The notes under the pieces were generated by a model. It worked only from the letters and a program-made list of their open reading frames with translations, ran no database searches and had not been told where the DNA came from. Source: Nitrospira sp. (GTDB lineage Bacteria; Nitrospirota; Nitrospiria; SBBL01; JAADHI01). From it: a stretch of DNA of 48,471 nucleotides. The DNA lies in NCBI GenBank assembly GCA_027020665.1, contig JALUVJ010000074.1, forward strand, positions 1-48,471, written 5' to 3'. The number at the start of each line of letters is the position of its first letter. Within the stretch, counting starts at the first letter, position 1. A program made the position numbers and the translations under genes. Of the stretch, positions 8,308-17,317 are shown in pieces.

Positions 8308-9224
8308 TGCTGCTCTTTATCCTGCGTCGCCTGCTTTGGGCTGTTCCGGTCTTGTGGGCCGTGGCGACACTCACCTTTGTGATGATGCACCTCGTTCCCG
8401 GCGGCCCCTTTGACCGGGAGAAAAAACTTCCGCCGGAAATCAAGGCCAATATCGAGGCCAAATATCACCTCGACAAACCGTTTGCCGTGCAATACGGCCT
8501 TTATCTCAAAGGCCTTTTAAAGGGGGATTTGGGGCCTTCATACAAATATCTGGGGCGTACGGTCAACGATGTCATCGCCGATACCTTGCCCGTGTCGATT
8601 CAGCTCGGGGCGCTGGCATTGTTTATCGCCTTGGTTTTGGGACTGCTTGCGGGCATGGCCTCCGGCGCCTTTGCGCAAACGGCCTGGGACAAAACCAGCA
8701 TGTTTTTTGCGACGGCGGGCATCTCGATTCCCAACTTTGTCCTGGGGGCCTTTTTAATCCTGGTTTTTTCTCATCAATTCAAACTTTTTCCTCCTGCCCT
8801 TTGGGAAGACGCCAGAAGTGTCGTTTTGCCTGCCTTTGCTTTGGGCCTGGCTCCGGCAGCTTACATTGCCCGTCTGACGCGCTCCAGTATTTTGGAGGAA
8901 AAACACCGCGATTATGTGCGCACGGCCCGCGCCAAAGGCTTGCCCGAAACGACGATTTTGTTCCGGCATGTCCTCAAAAACGCCATCACACCGGTGATTA
9001 CGGTTTTGGGGCCGCTGGCCGCGACCCTGGTGACGGGTTCTTTTGTGATTGAGTTTATCTTTTCTGTGCCGGGTATGGGGAAGTTTTTTATCACGGCAGT
9101 CACCAATCGGGACTACCCGCTCATTATGGGTGTCACCTTGGTGTATGCCCTGCTGGTTGTGCTGGCCAACTTGCTGGTTGATCTTTTTTATACGGTCATC
9201 GATCCGCGTATTCAATTGGAATGA
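8307..9224 (+). CDS. oppB: Oligopeptide ABC transporter permease (OppB/DppB type)
   Basis: Inner-membrane permease of 305 residues with about six membrane helices. The first is LLWAVPVLWAVATLTFVMMH and the OppB signature GGPFDREKKLPPEIKANIEA follows. The cytoplasmic EAA loop that contacts the ATPase is visible as YVRTARAKGLPETTILFRHV-LKNAITP. The C-terminus YTVIDPRIQLE is typical. It overlaps the binding-protein gene by one base and is followed after 6 nt by oppC. Partner ATPases (OppD/OppF) are not adjacent. Confidence 0.95.
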   Translation: MLLFILRRLLWAVPVLWAVATLTFVMMHLVPGGPFDREKKLPPEIKANIEAKYHLDKPFAVQYGLYLKGLLKGDLGPSYKYLGRTVNDVIADTLPVSIQLGALALFIALVLGLLAGMASGAFAQTAWDKTSMFFATAGISIPNFVLGAFLILVFSHQFKLFPPALWEDARSVVLPAFALGLAPAAYIARLTRSSILEEKHRDYVRTARAKGLPETTILFRHVLKNAITPVITVLGPLAATLVTGSFVIEFIFSVPGMGKFFITAVTNRDYPLIMGVTLVYALLVVLANLLVDLFYTVIDPRIQLE

Positions 9225-9230
9225 ACGCTT

Positions 9231-10073
9231 ATGATTCAACCGCTTTTTTGGCCGAGGTTTCGGCAGGACCGTTTGGCGGTCGCCAGCTTGCTATTGATTG
9301 CCGCATTGCTGCTTATCGCGATCTTCGGCGATGTCATTGCGCCCTACGCGCATGATCTTCAGAATACGGACAACAACCTTGCCGCACCGAATGCGCAACA
9401 CTGGATGGGCACGGACGCCCTGGGGCGCGACCTCTTTTCCAGGCTGATTTACGGCACACGCATTTCAATGGCCGTGAGTTTGTTGACGGGGGTGTCGGCC
9501 CTTTTGTTGGGAACTTGTTACGGAGCGGTTTCGGGTTATGCGGGCGGACGCATCGACAATGCCATGATGCGGGGCGTGGATGTACTCTACGCTATTCCCG
9601 ACTTGCTTCTGATTATTTTGATTACCGTGCTGATCGGACGGGGCGTAAGCGGGGTTTTTCTGGCCTTGAGTCTGGTGGGTTGGATCACGGTGGCCCGTCT
9701 CATTCGGGGGGAAGTGTTGCGTCTCAAGGAAAACGCCTATGTGGAAGCCGCACGGGCCTTTGGCGTAAAGGATGTTCGCATTCTATTGAAACACATCCTG
9801 CCCAATACTTTCGGTGTTTTGATTGTCACGCTTACTTTTCGGATTCCTTCCGCCATTTTGGCCGAATCCACGCTCAGTTTTATCGGTCTCGGTCTGACGC
9901 CGCCCGCCGCAAGTTGGGGCACACTTGCCAATGAAGGTTGGAAGGCCCTGAAGTTTTACCCGCATCTCATCTTTTTTCCCGGTCTTGCGATTTTTATGAC
10001 CATGTTGGCATTTAATTTTCTTGGAGACGGGTTGCGTGATGCCTTGGACCCCAAACAAAACAAAGTTTCCTAA
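9231..10073 (+). CDS. oppC: Oligopeptide ABC transporter permease (OppC/DppC type)
   Basis: Second inner-membrane permease, 280 residues. The N-terminal helix is followed by the OppC motif HWMGTDALGRDLFSRLIYGT. The EAA loop EAARAFGVKDVRILLKHILP is present, then ESTLSFIGLGLTPPAASWG and the C-terminal FNFLGDGLRDALDPK, all family hallmarks. It is the last gene of the cluster. The next gene is convergent (pilX, stop side at 10106), so the operon ends without oppD or oppF, and the permeases must borrow ATPases from elsewhere. No clear terminator was seen in the 32-nt gap. Confidence 0.95.
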   Translation: MIQPLFWPRFRQDRLAVASLLLIAALLLIAIFGDVIAPYAHDLQNTDNNLAAPNAQHWMGTDALGRDLFSRLIYGTRISMAVSLLTGVSALLLGTCYGAVSGYAGGRIDNAMMRGVDVLYAIPDLLLIILITVLIGRGVSGVFLALSLVGWITVARLIRGEVLRLKENAYVEAARAFGVKDVRILLKHILPNTFGVLIVTLTFRIPSAILAESTLSFIGLGLTPPAASWGTLANEGWKALKFYPHLIFFPGLAIFMTMLAFNFLGDGLRDALDPKQNKVS

Positions 10074-10105
10074 AGACTTAAGGATGAATGATTGAAAACC
10101 GGCTC

Positions 10106-11506
10106 TTATTCGTCAAGCGGCACGATTCGCCAGGTGCCGGTGAGGGGCGTGACCGTTCGCACGCCGTGATAGACACCGTTCTTAAAATTATGATTGTACC
10201 AAACCTCCAGTTCGTCCGTGCCTGCACCGGTAAAGCCGCCCACGCTGTAAAAGGCGCCATAGGCGCTAAAACGGCGCTGCAGGTTGACCACGCCTTTTGT
10301 GACAAACAGACCTTCCAGATTGATGTCCGATAGATGAATTCCCCTTCCGTCCGGGTAGCCCGTTACCGGCGGCGAAACGGCGGATACGGGACGGCCGACA
10401 ACATCTCCTTCAATATTAATGTCGCCTGAAAAATAGAAATAGCCGCGAAAGCGTCCGCCCGTGATATCTAATTCAGGTGCGCCCGCGTTTTCGATCCAGA
10501 CCAAGTGTTCTTTATCTGTCGCGCCGTCAAAAACGCCATCAAAGCTGTCGATATGGTTGCCGGCATCATCCAAAATGTGCTGACCGTTTTTGAGCAGGTG
10601 TTGTCCGTCATCGGAGACCGTATAATAGGCGCCGTTCTTTTTGATGAAAGTTCTAAGACGGGTAAAATCAAATGGATCCAGTTGAGCCGCCGCACCGCGG
10701 TTTTGTGTGACATTGGGCCGGTCGAGGTAGGTATCCCCATCGTCCGGAAGCGGTGATGTGATTTCGTTTTCCACATCAAGCGTCATGACGGGGTCGAAGT
10801 TGGCACTCAAATCAATGAGCGTATAAGGATCTCCGTTCGGTACCATGCCGGTGTTCTGCGGTACGAGGTGAATGGAGTCTCCCAAATTTGCCCGGCCCGT
10901 GTAGCGGATGCTGCCCCAGTGTACCCACACCGGTAAATCGGCACCGCCTTCCCCAAGGCCTTGAATCCCGGCGGTAATATTCCCCAAAGGATTAGCTGCG
11001 ATATTGACCCGTACTGTTGCGCTGGCACCGCTGCCGGTTTCGGCAGTGACCTCAACAGTACAAATGCCGTTGACATGGCTGGGGGCGTAAAGCTGAATGT
11101 CCACGATCTTCCCGATATCTTTTAATTCGGAAAATGGCCCGGTGTCCGGGTCCGTCAGGTATGTCTGAAAATCTGAAAAAGGGCTGATTTCCCAATGCGC
11201 CGGCCTGGGGAAATCGGGCAGATCTTCGGGGTTTTTTAGATCCTGTGTGCACGGGCTTGTGATGAGATTTCTAAAAAAGTCCGGATCGGGAGAGTGAGCA
11301 GGCTCGGTTGCCCATGAAACCACCTTTTCAACGCCGGACTCCGCCAAGTATTGCACGGCGGCTTCATTTTCCGAATAACGTGAGATGTTAAGTTCCGTTG
11401 TGGAGACCTGGTAGGCTAAAAAGGCAAAGCTTGTGCCGAGGCTGAGCACCATGACGGCGACAAACATGGCAAAACCGTGTTGATTGTTTTGCGGGATATT
11501 TTTCAT
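10106..11506 (-). CDS. pilX: PilX-like type IV pilus assembly protein
   Basis: Large minor-pilin-like protein of 466 residues. The N-terminus NNQHGFAMFVAVMVLSLGTS is a PilX-type prepilin segment: a short basic leader, Gly-Phe at the expected PilD cleavage point, and a single hydrophobic helix, followed by ELNISRYSENEAAVQYLAESGVE. The rest is predicted periplasmic and not recognised in detail. Minor pilins prime pilus assembly in the inner membrane. The start ATG follows the pilW stop directly (TAAATG), so translation is coupled. It is the last gene of the minus-strand pil series. PilY1, commonly next to PilX, is absent. Confidence 0.8.
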   Translation of the reverse strand: MKNIPQNNQHGFAMFVAVMVLSLGTSFAFLAYQVSTTELNISRYSENEAAVQYLAESGVEKVVSWATEPAHSPDPDFFRNLITSPCTQDLKNPEDLPDFPRPAHWEISPFSDFQTYLTDPDTGPFSELKDIGKIVDIQLYAPSHVNGICTVEVTAETGSGASATVRVNIAANPLGNITAGIQGLGEGGADLPVWVHWGSIRYTGRANLGDSIHLVPQNTGMVPNGDPYTLIDLSANFDPVMTLDVENEITSPLPDDGDTYLDRPNVTQNRGAAAQLDPFDFTRLRTFIKKNGAYYTVSDDGQHLLKNGQHILDDAGNHIDSFDGVFDGATDKEHLVWIENAGAPELDITGGRFRGYFYFSGDINIEGDVVGRPVSAVSPPVTGYPDGRGIHLSDINLEGLFVTKGVVNLQRRFSAYGAFYSVGGFTGAGTDELEVWYNHNFKNGVYHGVRTVTPLTGTWRIVPLDE

Positions 11507-12250
11507 TTACATGTTTCTCAGCCAAATATCGGTTCGCAGCTTGCGTTCGCCATAGCCGTTTTCCAATGGGTCGCCCGTGCGTGCCGTAAGCTTCAGCACA
11601 ACGCGCCGAATCCGCGCGCGCTCCTCAGGCGTCAGTACGGCACCGGGGGCGATTTGCACGCCGTCTTCGTCGTAATATTCCAAAGCGAATGCGGTAATGT
11701 GCGATGAAACGGCTTGCATGCCGCCGCCCGTATCCCGGTAAAGTGTGTAGGATGTTCGCTCTTCGCCGCAGGCGTCGGGGTCAGACCCGATTTTTCTCGG
11801 GTCGGCATCGCCGACCCACTCATAACGGACGTGTTCTTTGGGGTCGGCTTGCCGATCCCCTGCTTCTTCTCCGTCAACTTCGCCGTTTTGGTTCAGGTCG
11901 GCCAAAAAATGGAAAATAGTGGGGGCGGCTTCGAAAATAGGTTCCACGGGATATGTATCTTGCACACAGCCAACCTTGCGCGGCTTTGTGAGGTTGGCAC
12001 GGTCCGGGTCAAAGAGGCGGCCTGTCGGATCGAATCCGGTGTTGCGTATTTCGTGCCAAAAAAGATCTGCGGTGACACGTCCCTGCTGTTGGGTTTCCGC
12101 GATGGCTTCTTGCACTTCATAGTTTTCGTAGAAGCTGCTTAACAATTGATGAAAAGAGGCGGCCATGACGAGAATCAGGCTAATTGCAAAAAGCATTTCA
12201 AGCAGCGAGACGCCTTTTTCATTTTTTGTCGTTTGCATGAATTGTTTCAT
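11507..12250 (-). CDS. pilW: PilW-like prepilin
   Basis: Minor prepilin of 247 residues with N-methylation motif KGVSLLEMLFAISLILVMAA. Cleavage by PilD is expected between Gly and Val, and the +5 Glu (E in SLLEM) is present. After the helix, YEVQEAIAETQQQGRVTADLFWHEIRNTGFDP is typical of PilW/PilJ-class minor pilins. The C-terminal half is a periplasmic beta domain. It lies between pilV and pilX with tight spacing. The non-consensus Val at +1 is tolerated in minor pilins. Confidence 0.8.
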   Translation of the reverse strand: MKQFMQTTKNEKGVSLLEMLFAISLILVMAASFHQLLSSFYENYEVQEAIAETQQQGRVTADLFWHEIRNTGFDPTGRLFDPDRANLTKPRKVGCVQDTYPVEPIFEAAPTIFHFLADLNQNGEVDGEEAGDRQADPKEHVRYEWVGDADPRKIGSDPDACGEERTSYTLYRDTGGGMQAVSSHITAFALEYYDEDGVQIAPGAVLTPEERARIRRVVLKLTARTGDPLENGYGERKLRTDIWLRNM

Positions 12251-12270
12251 TATGCTCAGATCAGGATGCG

Positions 12271-12648
12271 TCAGTAAGCGCGAAAACTTTTGAGTGCGAG
12301 GTTATGCCGCTGCCCCTGTAAGCTGTCCCAAAAAACATCAACCGTGATGAGCCAAATATGGTTATCCCGTGTACTTCTAATGATCGACCATTCGCGGGTC
12401 ATGCCGTCAACCACCTCGGATACGGGTGGATCGGTTGGAAAAGGGGATATGGAACGCAATTCTTCCATTTTGTCGCGTGCCAGCTTGGCGGCGACGGTTC
12501 GGTTGTCGCCGCCATCCAAGGCACGGTACCCTGCGCCGAACATGCCGATCAAGCCCAGCAGCCCGGTGGCCAATACGGCGCTGGCGATCACGGCTTCAAT
12601 CAGGGAAAATCCGCGTGTGTCTTTTATTCCCACCTTGTGCCCCGCCAT
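12271..12648 (-). CDS. pilV: PilV-like prepilin
   Basis: Small minor prepilin of 125 residues with motif RGFSLIEAVIASAVLATGLL, then the PilV/GspI-like AAKLARDKMEELRSI. Gly/Phe cleavage site and +5 Glu are intact. Its 5' end overlaps fimT by 25 nt. PilV-type proteins are thought to sit in the initiating minor-pilin complex with FimT, PilW and PilX. Assignment rests on motif plus gene order; GspI-type pseudopilins are similar. Confidence 0.8.
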   Translation of the reverse strand: MAGHKVGIKDTRGFSLIEAVIASAVLATGLLGLIGMFGAGYRALDGGDNRTVAAKLARDKMEELRSISPFPTDPPVSEVVDGMTREWSIIRSTRDNHIWLITVDVFWDSLQGQRHNLALKSFRAY

Positions 12649-13151
12649 TGGTAAAGTTTGACACGGCCTGTCGCGTTGACGGAAATGGCAAGGGCCTCCC
12701 GATATCCCTCGTGGGTTTCATCATCTGCGGAGGCATTGGTTAAATAAACGGTGCCTTGGCGGCTTGGCGTCCCGTCCGCTTGAAAACCGGCGACTTCATT
12801 GAGAAAACTCACACCGTCTGCGGCTTGTGCCGACAAAGGATCGCCCCCGGGGGTTTGATCGACTTCTGACGGATATCCAAAACGCACATGCGGCAAGAGC
12901 GCCCGCTCTTCCTCGTCGGAGAGCATGTACAGTCCGTAGCGCGGCAGAAACTCAAGCGTGGTGGTGACGCCGGTGGTAATGGCTTGTTGCCGAAGGTGCC
13001 TCAGTTGCGAAACCATTTCCCGACCGTTTTCGCGGAGGTTTGTGTGAGGTTTTTGAGCGGCATGATTGACCAATGCGATGGTCGCGGTGATGCCGACGAC
13101 CGCTAAAACAGTCAGCATTTCGATGGCGGTATATCCTTTTTTTGACCACAT
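12624..13151 (-). CDS. fimT: FimT/GspH-like prepilin
   Basis: Prepilin of 175 residues with a very short leader (MWSKKG) and motif KGYTAIEMLTVLAVVGITAT, then the FimT/GspH pattern LRENGREMVSQLRHLRQQAITTG. Tyr replaces the usual Phe at +1; +5 Glu is present. FimT minor pilins are linked to DNA uptake in some bacteria; that function is not shown here. It is first of the four prepilin genes, 44 nt downstream of the pilR-like gene, and no sigma-54 promoter was recognised in that gap. Confidence 0.8.
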   Translation of the reverse strand: MWSKKGYTAIEMLTVLAVVGITATIALVNHAAQKPHTNLRENGREMVSQLRHLRQQAITTGVTTTLEFLPRYGLYMLSDEEERALLPHVRFGYPSEVDQTPGGDPLSAQAADGVSFLNEVAGFQADGTPSRQGTVYLTNASADDETHEGYREALAISVNATGRVKLYQWRGTRWE

Positions 13152-13195
13152 GAAATGCAGAATCCGTGTTTGTCAGGAATAAAAATTCCATAATA

Positions 13196-14578
13196 TCAAA
13201 CTAAATTCTGTTTTTCTATAGCATAGTCTTTTATCTTCGTCAACAGGGTTTTGTAACTCACTTGGAGGATTTCTGCAGCACGGCTTTTATTGCCGTCCGT
13301 CTGCCTGAGGACCTTTTTGATCATTTTGGATTCGACGATGCGACTGGCTGCTTCACTGACAGCATGCAGGGAACCTTCCAGCGGAATATCTTGTATGGAA
13401 GGAGGGGATTCCAACCTTGTTTTTAGGACAAGGTCTTCGGGTTGGATTTGCTCGCCTTCGGACAAAATGCTTGCCCGTTCGATGGCATTTTGCAATTCGC
13501 GCACATTGCCTGTCCACGGATGCTCCAATAAAACCTCCATGGCTTCTTTTGAAAGGGGTTTGATTTCTTTTTTCATTTCTTTTGCATAAAGCGCGACAAA
13601 ATGTTCGACAATGGCGGGGATATCCTCCGTGCGCTCACGCAGGGAGGGAATGGCCAAAGGGAAGACATTCAGCCTGTAGTACAGGTCTTCGCGGAATTTT
13701 TTTTGTTCGATCAGTTTGGGAAGCCCGCGGTTTGTGGCGGCAATCACACGAACATCCGTGGGCACACGGCTTGTGCCGCCCACGCGCATGAGGGCGTCTT
13801 CTTCCAAAACACGCAGCAGTTTGGCTTGCAAGGCAAGATCCATGTCGCCGATTTCATCTAGAAAGATCGTGCCCTTGTCGGCCAATTCAAACTTGCCGAT
13901 CTTTTTGGCCGCCGCACCGGTAAATGCCCCTTTTTCGTGACCGAAGAGTTCGCTTTCGAGCAGGTCGTGCGGAATGGCGGCGCAGTTGATCGTTACGAGG
14001 TTGTTGTTTTTGCGCGGACTCAACATATGCACGGCACGGGCAAAAAGTTCTTTGCCCGTGCCGCTTTCGCCCAAGAGCAACACGGTCGTCCGGCCTTGGG
14101 CCACCTTTTCGACCTGGGCTAAAATATCGCGCATGATTTGACTCTTTCCGATGATTTTAGGAAAGGCAAGCTGTGTCGAAAAGGTTTCTTTTAGAACAAT
14201 GTTTTCGGTCATAATACGCTGTTTCTCAAGGGCTTTTTCGATTTGAAGCAAGAGGTGATCCGGTTCAAAGGGTTTGGCGATAAAATCAAAAGCCCCTTCT
14301 TTTACGGCCTTGACGGCAATATTAAAATTTCCGTGAGCGGTCATTATGATGACCGGTGTTGCGGCATGATGCGCTTTTGCGGCGCGAAGCACGTCAAGCC
14401 CGCTTTTGTGAGGAAATTTAAGGTCGGTTACGACAAGATCAATGCGTTTTTCCAGAAGGTTTGAGATGCCTTCAGGTCCATCTTTGGCCCAAAGGGTTTC
14501 ATAGCCCGCATCCCTGAGGGCTTGCAAAAGCATTTTTGCAAGCCCTTCGTGGTCTTCAACGATTAAAATTGTTTCCAT
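13196..14578 (-). CDS. pilR: Sigma-54-dependent response regulator (PilR/NtrC family)
   Basis: Response regulator of 460 residues. Receiver (~1-115): acidic pair E8/D9, phosphoacceptor D52 (VVTDLKF), T80 and K102. AAA+ domain (~140-370): Walker A GESGTGKE (170-177), the sigma-54 contact loop GAFTGA (217-222) and Walker B GTIFLDEIGD. A Fis-type HTH near the end reads GNKSRAAEILQVSYKTLLTK. It activates RpoN promoters when phosphorylated. The PilR name comes from its position between a PAS histidine kinase and prepilin genes; by sequence alone it could be any NtrC-family regulator such as AtoC or ZraR. Its start overlaps the kinase gene by 16 nt. Confidence 0.85.
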   Translation of the reverse strand: METILIVEDHEGLAKMLLQALRDAGYETLWAKDGPEGISNLLEKRIDLVVTDLKFPHKSGLDVLRAAKAHHAATPVIIMTAHGNFNIAVKAVKEGAFDFIAKPFEPDHLLLQIEKALEKQRIMTENIVLKETFSTQLAFPKIIGKSQIMRDILAQVEKVAQGRTTVLLLGESGTGKELFARAVHMLSPRKNNNLVTINCAAIPHDLLESELFGHEKGAFTGAAAKKIGKFELADKGTIFLDEIGDMDLALQAKLLRVLEEDALMRVGGTSRVPTDVRVIAATNRGLPKLIEQKKFREDLYYRLNVFPLAIPSLRERTEDIPAIVEHFVALYAKEMKKEIKPLSKEAMEVLLEHPWTGNVRELQNAIERASILSEGEQIQPEDLVLKTRLESPPSIQDIPLEGSLHAVSEAASRIVESKMIKKVLRQTDGNKSRAAEILQVSYKTLLTKIKDYAIEKQNLV

Positions 14579-16026
14579 TCGGGCTCCTTTACGAGGGGTT
14601 GTTCCTGTTTAACGGGAAGGATAATGGTAAAAAGCGTGCCCGCACCGGCGCGGCTTTCAACCGTGATGTGTCCGTTGTGCGCGAGAATAATTTTATGAAC
14701 GAGCGCCAGGCCAAGCCCGGTGCCTTTGTTTTTGGTTGTGAAAAAGGGCAGAAAGACTTTGTGCAAATCTTCTTCGGCAATACCGTCTCCGGTATCTGAA
14801 ATTTCAATTTGCACACGCCGGGCCGCGCGGCGAAAAAAGGCATTGATTTTGAGGCAGCCCTTTCCCTCCATTGCGTCCAGGGCATTTTGGATGAGGTTCG
14901 TAAAAGACTGCCGCATCAAGACCTGATCCAGCTTGATTTCAGGAAAGTCGGCTTCGAAAGAAAGCGCCCAGTCGATCTCCGGATAGTGCCCGCTTTCATC
15001 AAACTGATCTTTGATGCGTGTCAGCAAGTCCGTCAGAACGGTGGGTGTCGGGGCAAGCACTGTTTTTTTACTGTAAGAAAGCAGTTCCGTAATCAGGTGT
15101 TCCATTGACAAGAGTTCATCGGTAATGGATTGCACCATCGCCTGTCTTTCATCCCCCGCGCCCAGTTTTTTTTCAAGCAGACGAGAAAAGCCCAGAATGG
15201 TGCCCATGTAGCTTCTGAATTCATGCGCCACCCATGCAGACATTTCGCCCATCATCACCAGCCTTTTTTTGAGTTCGACTTGTTCTTCAAGCATTTTCTT
15301 TTCTGTCAGATCGGTAAACACAAGGGTTGCCCCGATAATCTGGTCGTTTCGGTCGCGCAGCAGCGATGTACTCAATCCCAGCCACATTTTTTTTCCATCG
15401 GCGTGCTCAATCATACAATCCTGGCGTAGGATGTCTTGCGCTTTTTCCAGGGTTTTGTTGAGTAAACGCACCATCTTCGGATTATTTTCAAAAATACTTT
15501 CATAGGATTTTTTCAGAGCCTGATCGGATGGAAGGTCCAAAATGGCTTCCGCAGCTGTATTAAAGGTTGTAATTGTTTTTTCGCAGTTAAAGGTCAGGAC
15601 GCCGCTCGGCACGCTTTGCAGGATATTTTCATTGTAACTTTCGATGCGTTTGGCACGGTCCTCCGCCTCTTTTTTAAGCTGCTCCAGGGCTTCTTCCTTG
15701 CTTTTGAGTTCTTGAATCAGCCCTTCGAAGGTATTCAGAACAAAGCCGCTTGGACGATGCCGTTCCGTGCTGCTTTCATCTCCCACACGTTTGAGCAGGG
15801 CGTTCTGAATGCGGAAAAAAATAAAAAACCCGATGCCCGCGATGCTGAATACCTTAACAAGCAAGATGAGGAAATCTGCGGTTGTCTCTTCGCGCGTGGG
15901 CGTCAGCACGACGGAGACTTTGAGGAAAAGCACGCTGAGCAAGGCCAAGATCAAAAAAAGAAAGACGCCGAAGGTGGTGAAGGTAAAAAGCCGCCCCCCG
16001 TGATTTTTTTTATTTTGAAAAAACAT
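14563..16026 (-). CDS. pilS: Membrane PAS-domain sensor histidine kinase (PilS-like)
   Basis: Sensor kinase of 487 residues and likely partner of the overlapping response regulator. Two membrane helices (~17-40 and ~52-72) bracket a very short periplasmic loop. A coiled linker leads to a PAS domain (~125-240, SVPSGVLTFNCEKTITTFNT). The HisKA box has the phospho-accepting His268 in AWVAHEFRS. The ATP-binding domain shows the N box NLIQNALDAMEGKG, G1 DTGDGIAEED and G2 GTGLGLALVHKI. PilS usually has six helices, so the name is positional. With only a short external loop the signal is more likely sensed in the membrane or by PAS. Confidence 0.82.
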   Translation of the reverse strand: MFFQNKKNHGGRLFTFTTFGVFLFLILALLSVLFLKVSVVLTPTREETTADFLILLVKVFSIAGIGFFIFFRIQNALLKRVGDESSTERHRPSGFVLNTFEGLIQELKSKEEALEQLKKEAEDRAKRIESYNENILQSVPSGVLTFNCEKTITTFNTAAEAILDLPSDQALKKSYESIFENNPKMVRLLNKTLEKAQDILRQDCMIEHADGKKMWLGLSTSLLRDRNDQIIGATLVFTDLTEKKMLEEQVELKKRLVMMGEMSAWVAHEFRSYMGTILGFSRLLEKKLGAGDERQAMVQSITDELLSMEHLITELLSYSKKTVLAPTPTVLTDLLTRIKDQFDESGHYPEIDWALSFEADFPEIKLDQVLMRQSFTNLIQNALDAMEGKGCLKINAFFRRAARRVQIEISDTGDGIAEEDLHKVFLPFFTTKNKGTGLGLALVHKIILAHNGHITVESRAGAGTLFTIILPVKQEQPLVKEPEWKQF

Positions 16027-16069
16027 TCGCTCTCTTTTTTATTTCAGAAAGACCGTCATGGCTTCGATG

Positions 16070-16834
16070 TCATGCCTGGCCCAGAGAAAAATACCAATGC
16101 AATATTCCGTTTCCCCAAAAAAGTGAGGTGAGTGCGCCAAAGACAAGGTAAGGGCCGAAGGGAATCAGGTCCGCGCGGGTTTTGCCTTTCATTGCAATCA
16201 TCGCAATTCCGATTACGGAACCCGATAGGGCGGCCAAAAATATGGTCAACAGCACGCCCTGCCATCCTAGAAAAGCGCCGATCATCGCGATGAGTTTAAT
16301 GTCTCCGCCGCCCATGCCTTCTTTTTTGAGGATGGCCAAGGACAAGATCGCAACGAGATAAAAAAGTCCCCCGCCCAAGAAGAGTCCGATGAGCGAATTT
16401 GTAAGTCCCGGCGGCAAAACGGTGGATGCGGCCAATACGCCGATAACGATGCCGGGCAGAGTGATGACATCAGGAATAATCTGATGAGAGAGATCAATGA
16501 AAATTACGGCAATAAGCGAAGCGAAAAACATAAAATAGATCAGGGTTGGAGGGCTTGCGCCGAATTCATGAAAAATAAAAAGAAAACCGAGGCCGTGAAG
16601 CAATTCCACTAGCGGATAACGCCACGGAATTCTTGTTTTGCAGCCCCCGCATTTTCCGCCTAACAATAGAAAACTCACGACAGGAATGTTTTGCCAGGCG
16701 CGGACTTTTGTTTTGCAAACGGGACAATGGGATGCGGGAAAGACGACAGAGGCGTTGCGAGGCAGACGATAGATACAGACGTTGACAAAACTCCCGACAA
16801 TCATCCCAAAGAGAAAAACCACAACACCCAGCAT
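16070..16834 (-). CDS. pilD: Prepilin peptidase / N-methyltransferase
   Basis: Bifunctional inner-membrane enzyme of 254 residues that cleaves prepilin leaders after Gly and methylates the new N-terminus. The N-terminal GMIVGSFVNVCIYRLPR and the two zinc pairs CPVC and CGGC mark the methyltransferase-type domain. The peptidase aspartates are in FIDLSHQIIPD and GMGGGDIKL. About seven or eight membrane helices follow. I start at ATG 16834-16832, which has GGAGG 7 nt upstream; an ATG 30 nt earlier lacks such a site. It heads the minus-strand pil series. As the only such enzyme in the window it could also serve the gsp pseudopilins (28-40 kb), which have no gspO. Confidence 0.93.
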   Translation of the reverse strand: MLGVVVFLFGMIVGSFVNVCIYRLPRNASVVFPASHCPVCKTKVRAWQNIPVVSFLLLGGKCGGCKTRIPWRYPLVELLHGLGFLFIFHEFGASPPTLIYFMFFASLIAVIFIDLSHQIIPDVITLPGIVIGVLAASTVLPPGLTNSLIGLFLGGGLFYLVAILSLAILKKEGMGGGDIKLIAMIGAFLGWQGVLLTIFLAALSGSVIGIAMIAMKGKTRADLIPFGPYLVFGALTSLFWGNGILHWYFSLGQA

Positions 16835-17082
16835 AGACCTACCTCCACAAGAAAAGCATAGCATAAGACCCTGAGGCCGACAATATCACCGCAGCGGAGT
16901 AAAATACGACTTTTTTACGGGATTTCTGCAAATGAAAGTACGCTATGCCGATTTGCCTTGAGCGGATCGGCCTTTCCTCCTAAATTAAGAGGAAGGGAGG
17001 GAACCCTGACGATATCTTCTGAAAAATGAGAGATTCAACTTCTTGATAAAAAAAGAAAGATATGATAGAAAGTGGCCTCATC

Positions 17083-17169
17083 GGGCGCGTGGCGGAATTG
17101 GTAGACGCAGCAGTCTCAAAAACTGCCGGGGGCGACCTCGTGCCAGTTCGATTCTGGCCGCGCCCACCA
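17083..17169 (+). tRNA. tRNA-Leu (anticodon CAA)
   Basis: Class II tRNA of 87 nt with a long variable arm. The acceptor is GGGCGCG with CGCGCCC, the anticodon stem GCAGT/ACTGC around loop CTCAAAA (anticodon CAA), the discriminator A, and CCA is encoded. A TATGAT hexamer at 17061-17066 could be its -10 element. Confidence 0.95.
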
Positions 17170-17261
17170 TTGACTGATTGTTTCCGTATCGGTGCGATCC
17201 ACTTTGTTTTTTGTAAAATAGTAAGTAAATTTGATCTATTGTGGTCGCTGCTTTGGTTTTC

Positions 17262-17290
17262 TTGACACTAAAATACCCCTATGGTAGGGT
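17262..17290 (+). promoter_or_regulatory. Sigma-70-type promoter for the M23 peptidase gene
   Basis: TTGACA (17262-17267), a 17-nt spacer, then TAGGGT (17285-17290). The start ATG is 27 nt past the -10, preceded by a GGAG ribosome-binding site. The -35 is perfect and the -10 is moderate. Confidence 0.6.
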
Positions 17291-17317
17291 TTTTTAAGTA
17301 TTTTCCGGAGTTGTAAG

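Noticed and set aside
13152-13195. Sigma-54 (-24/-12) promoter before fimT
   Set aside because: Expected for a PilR target, but no GG-N10-GC arrangement was found in the gap.
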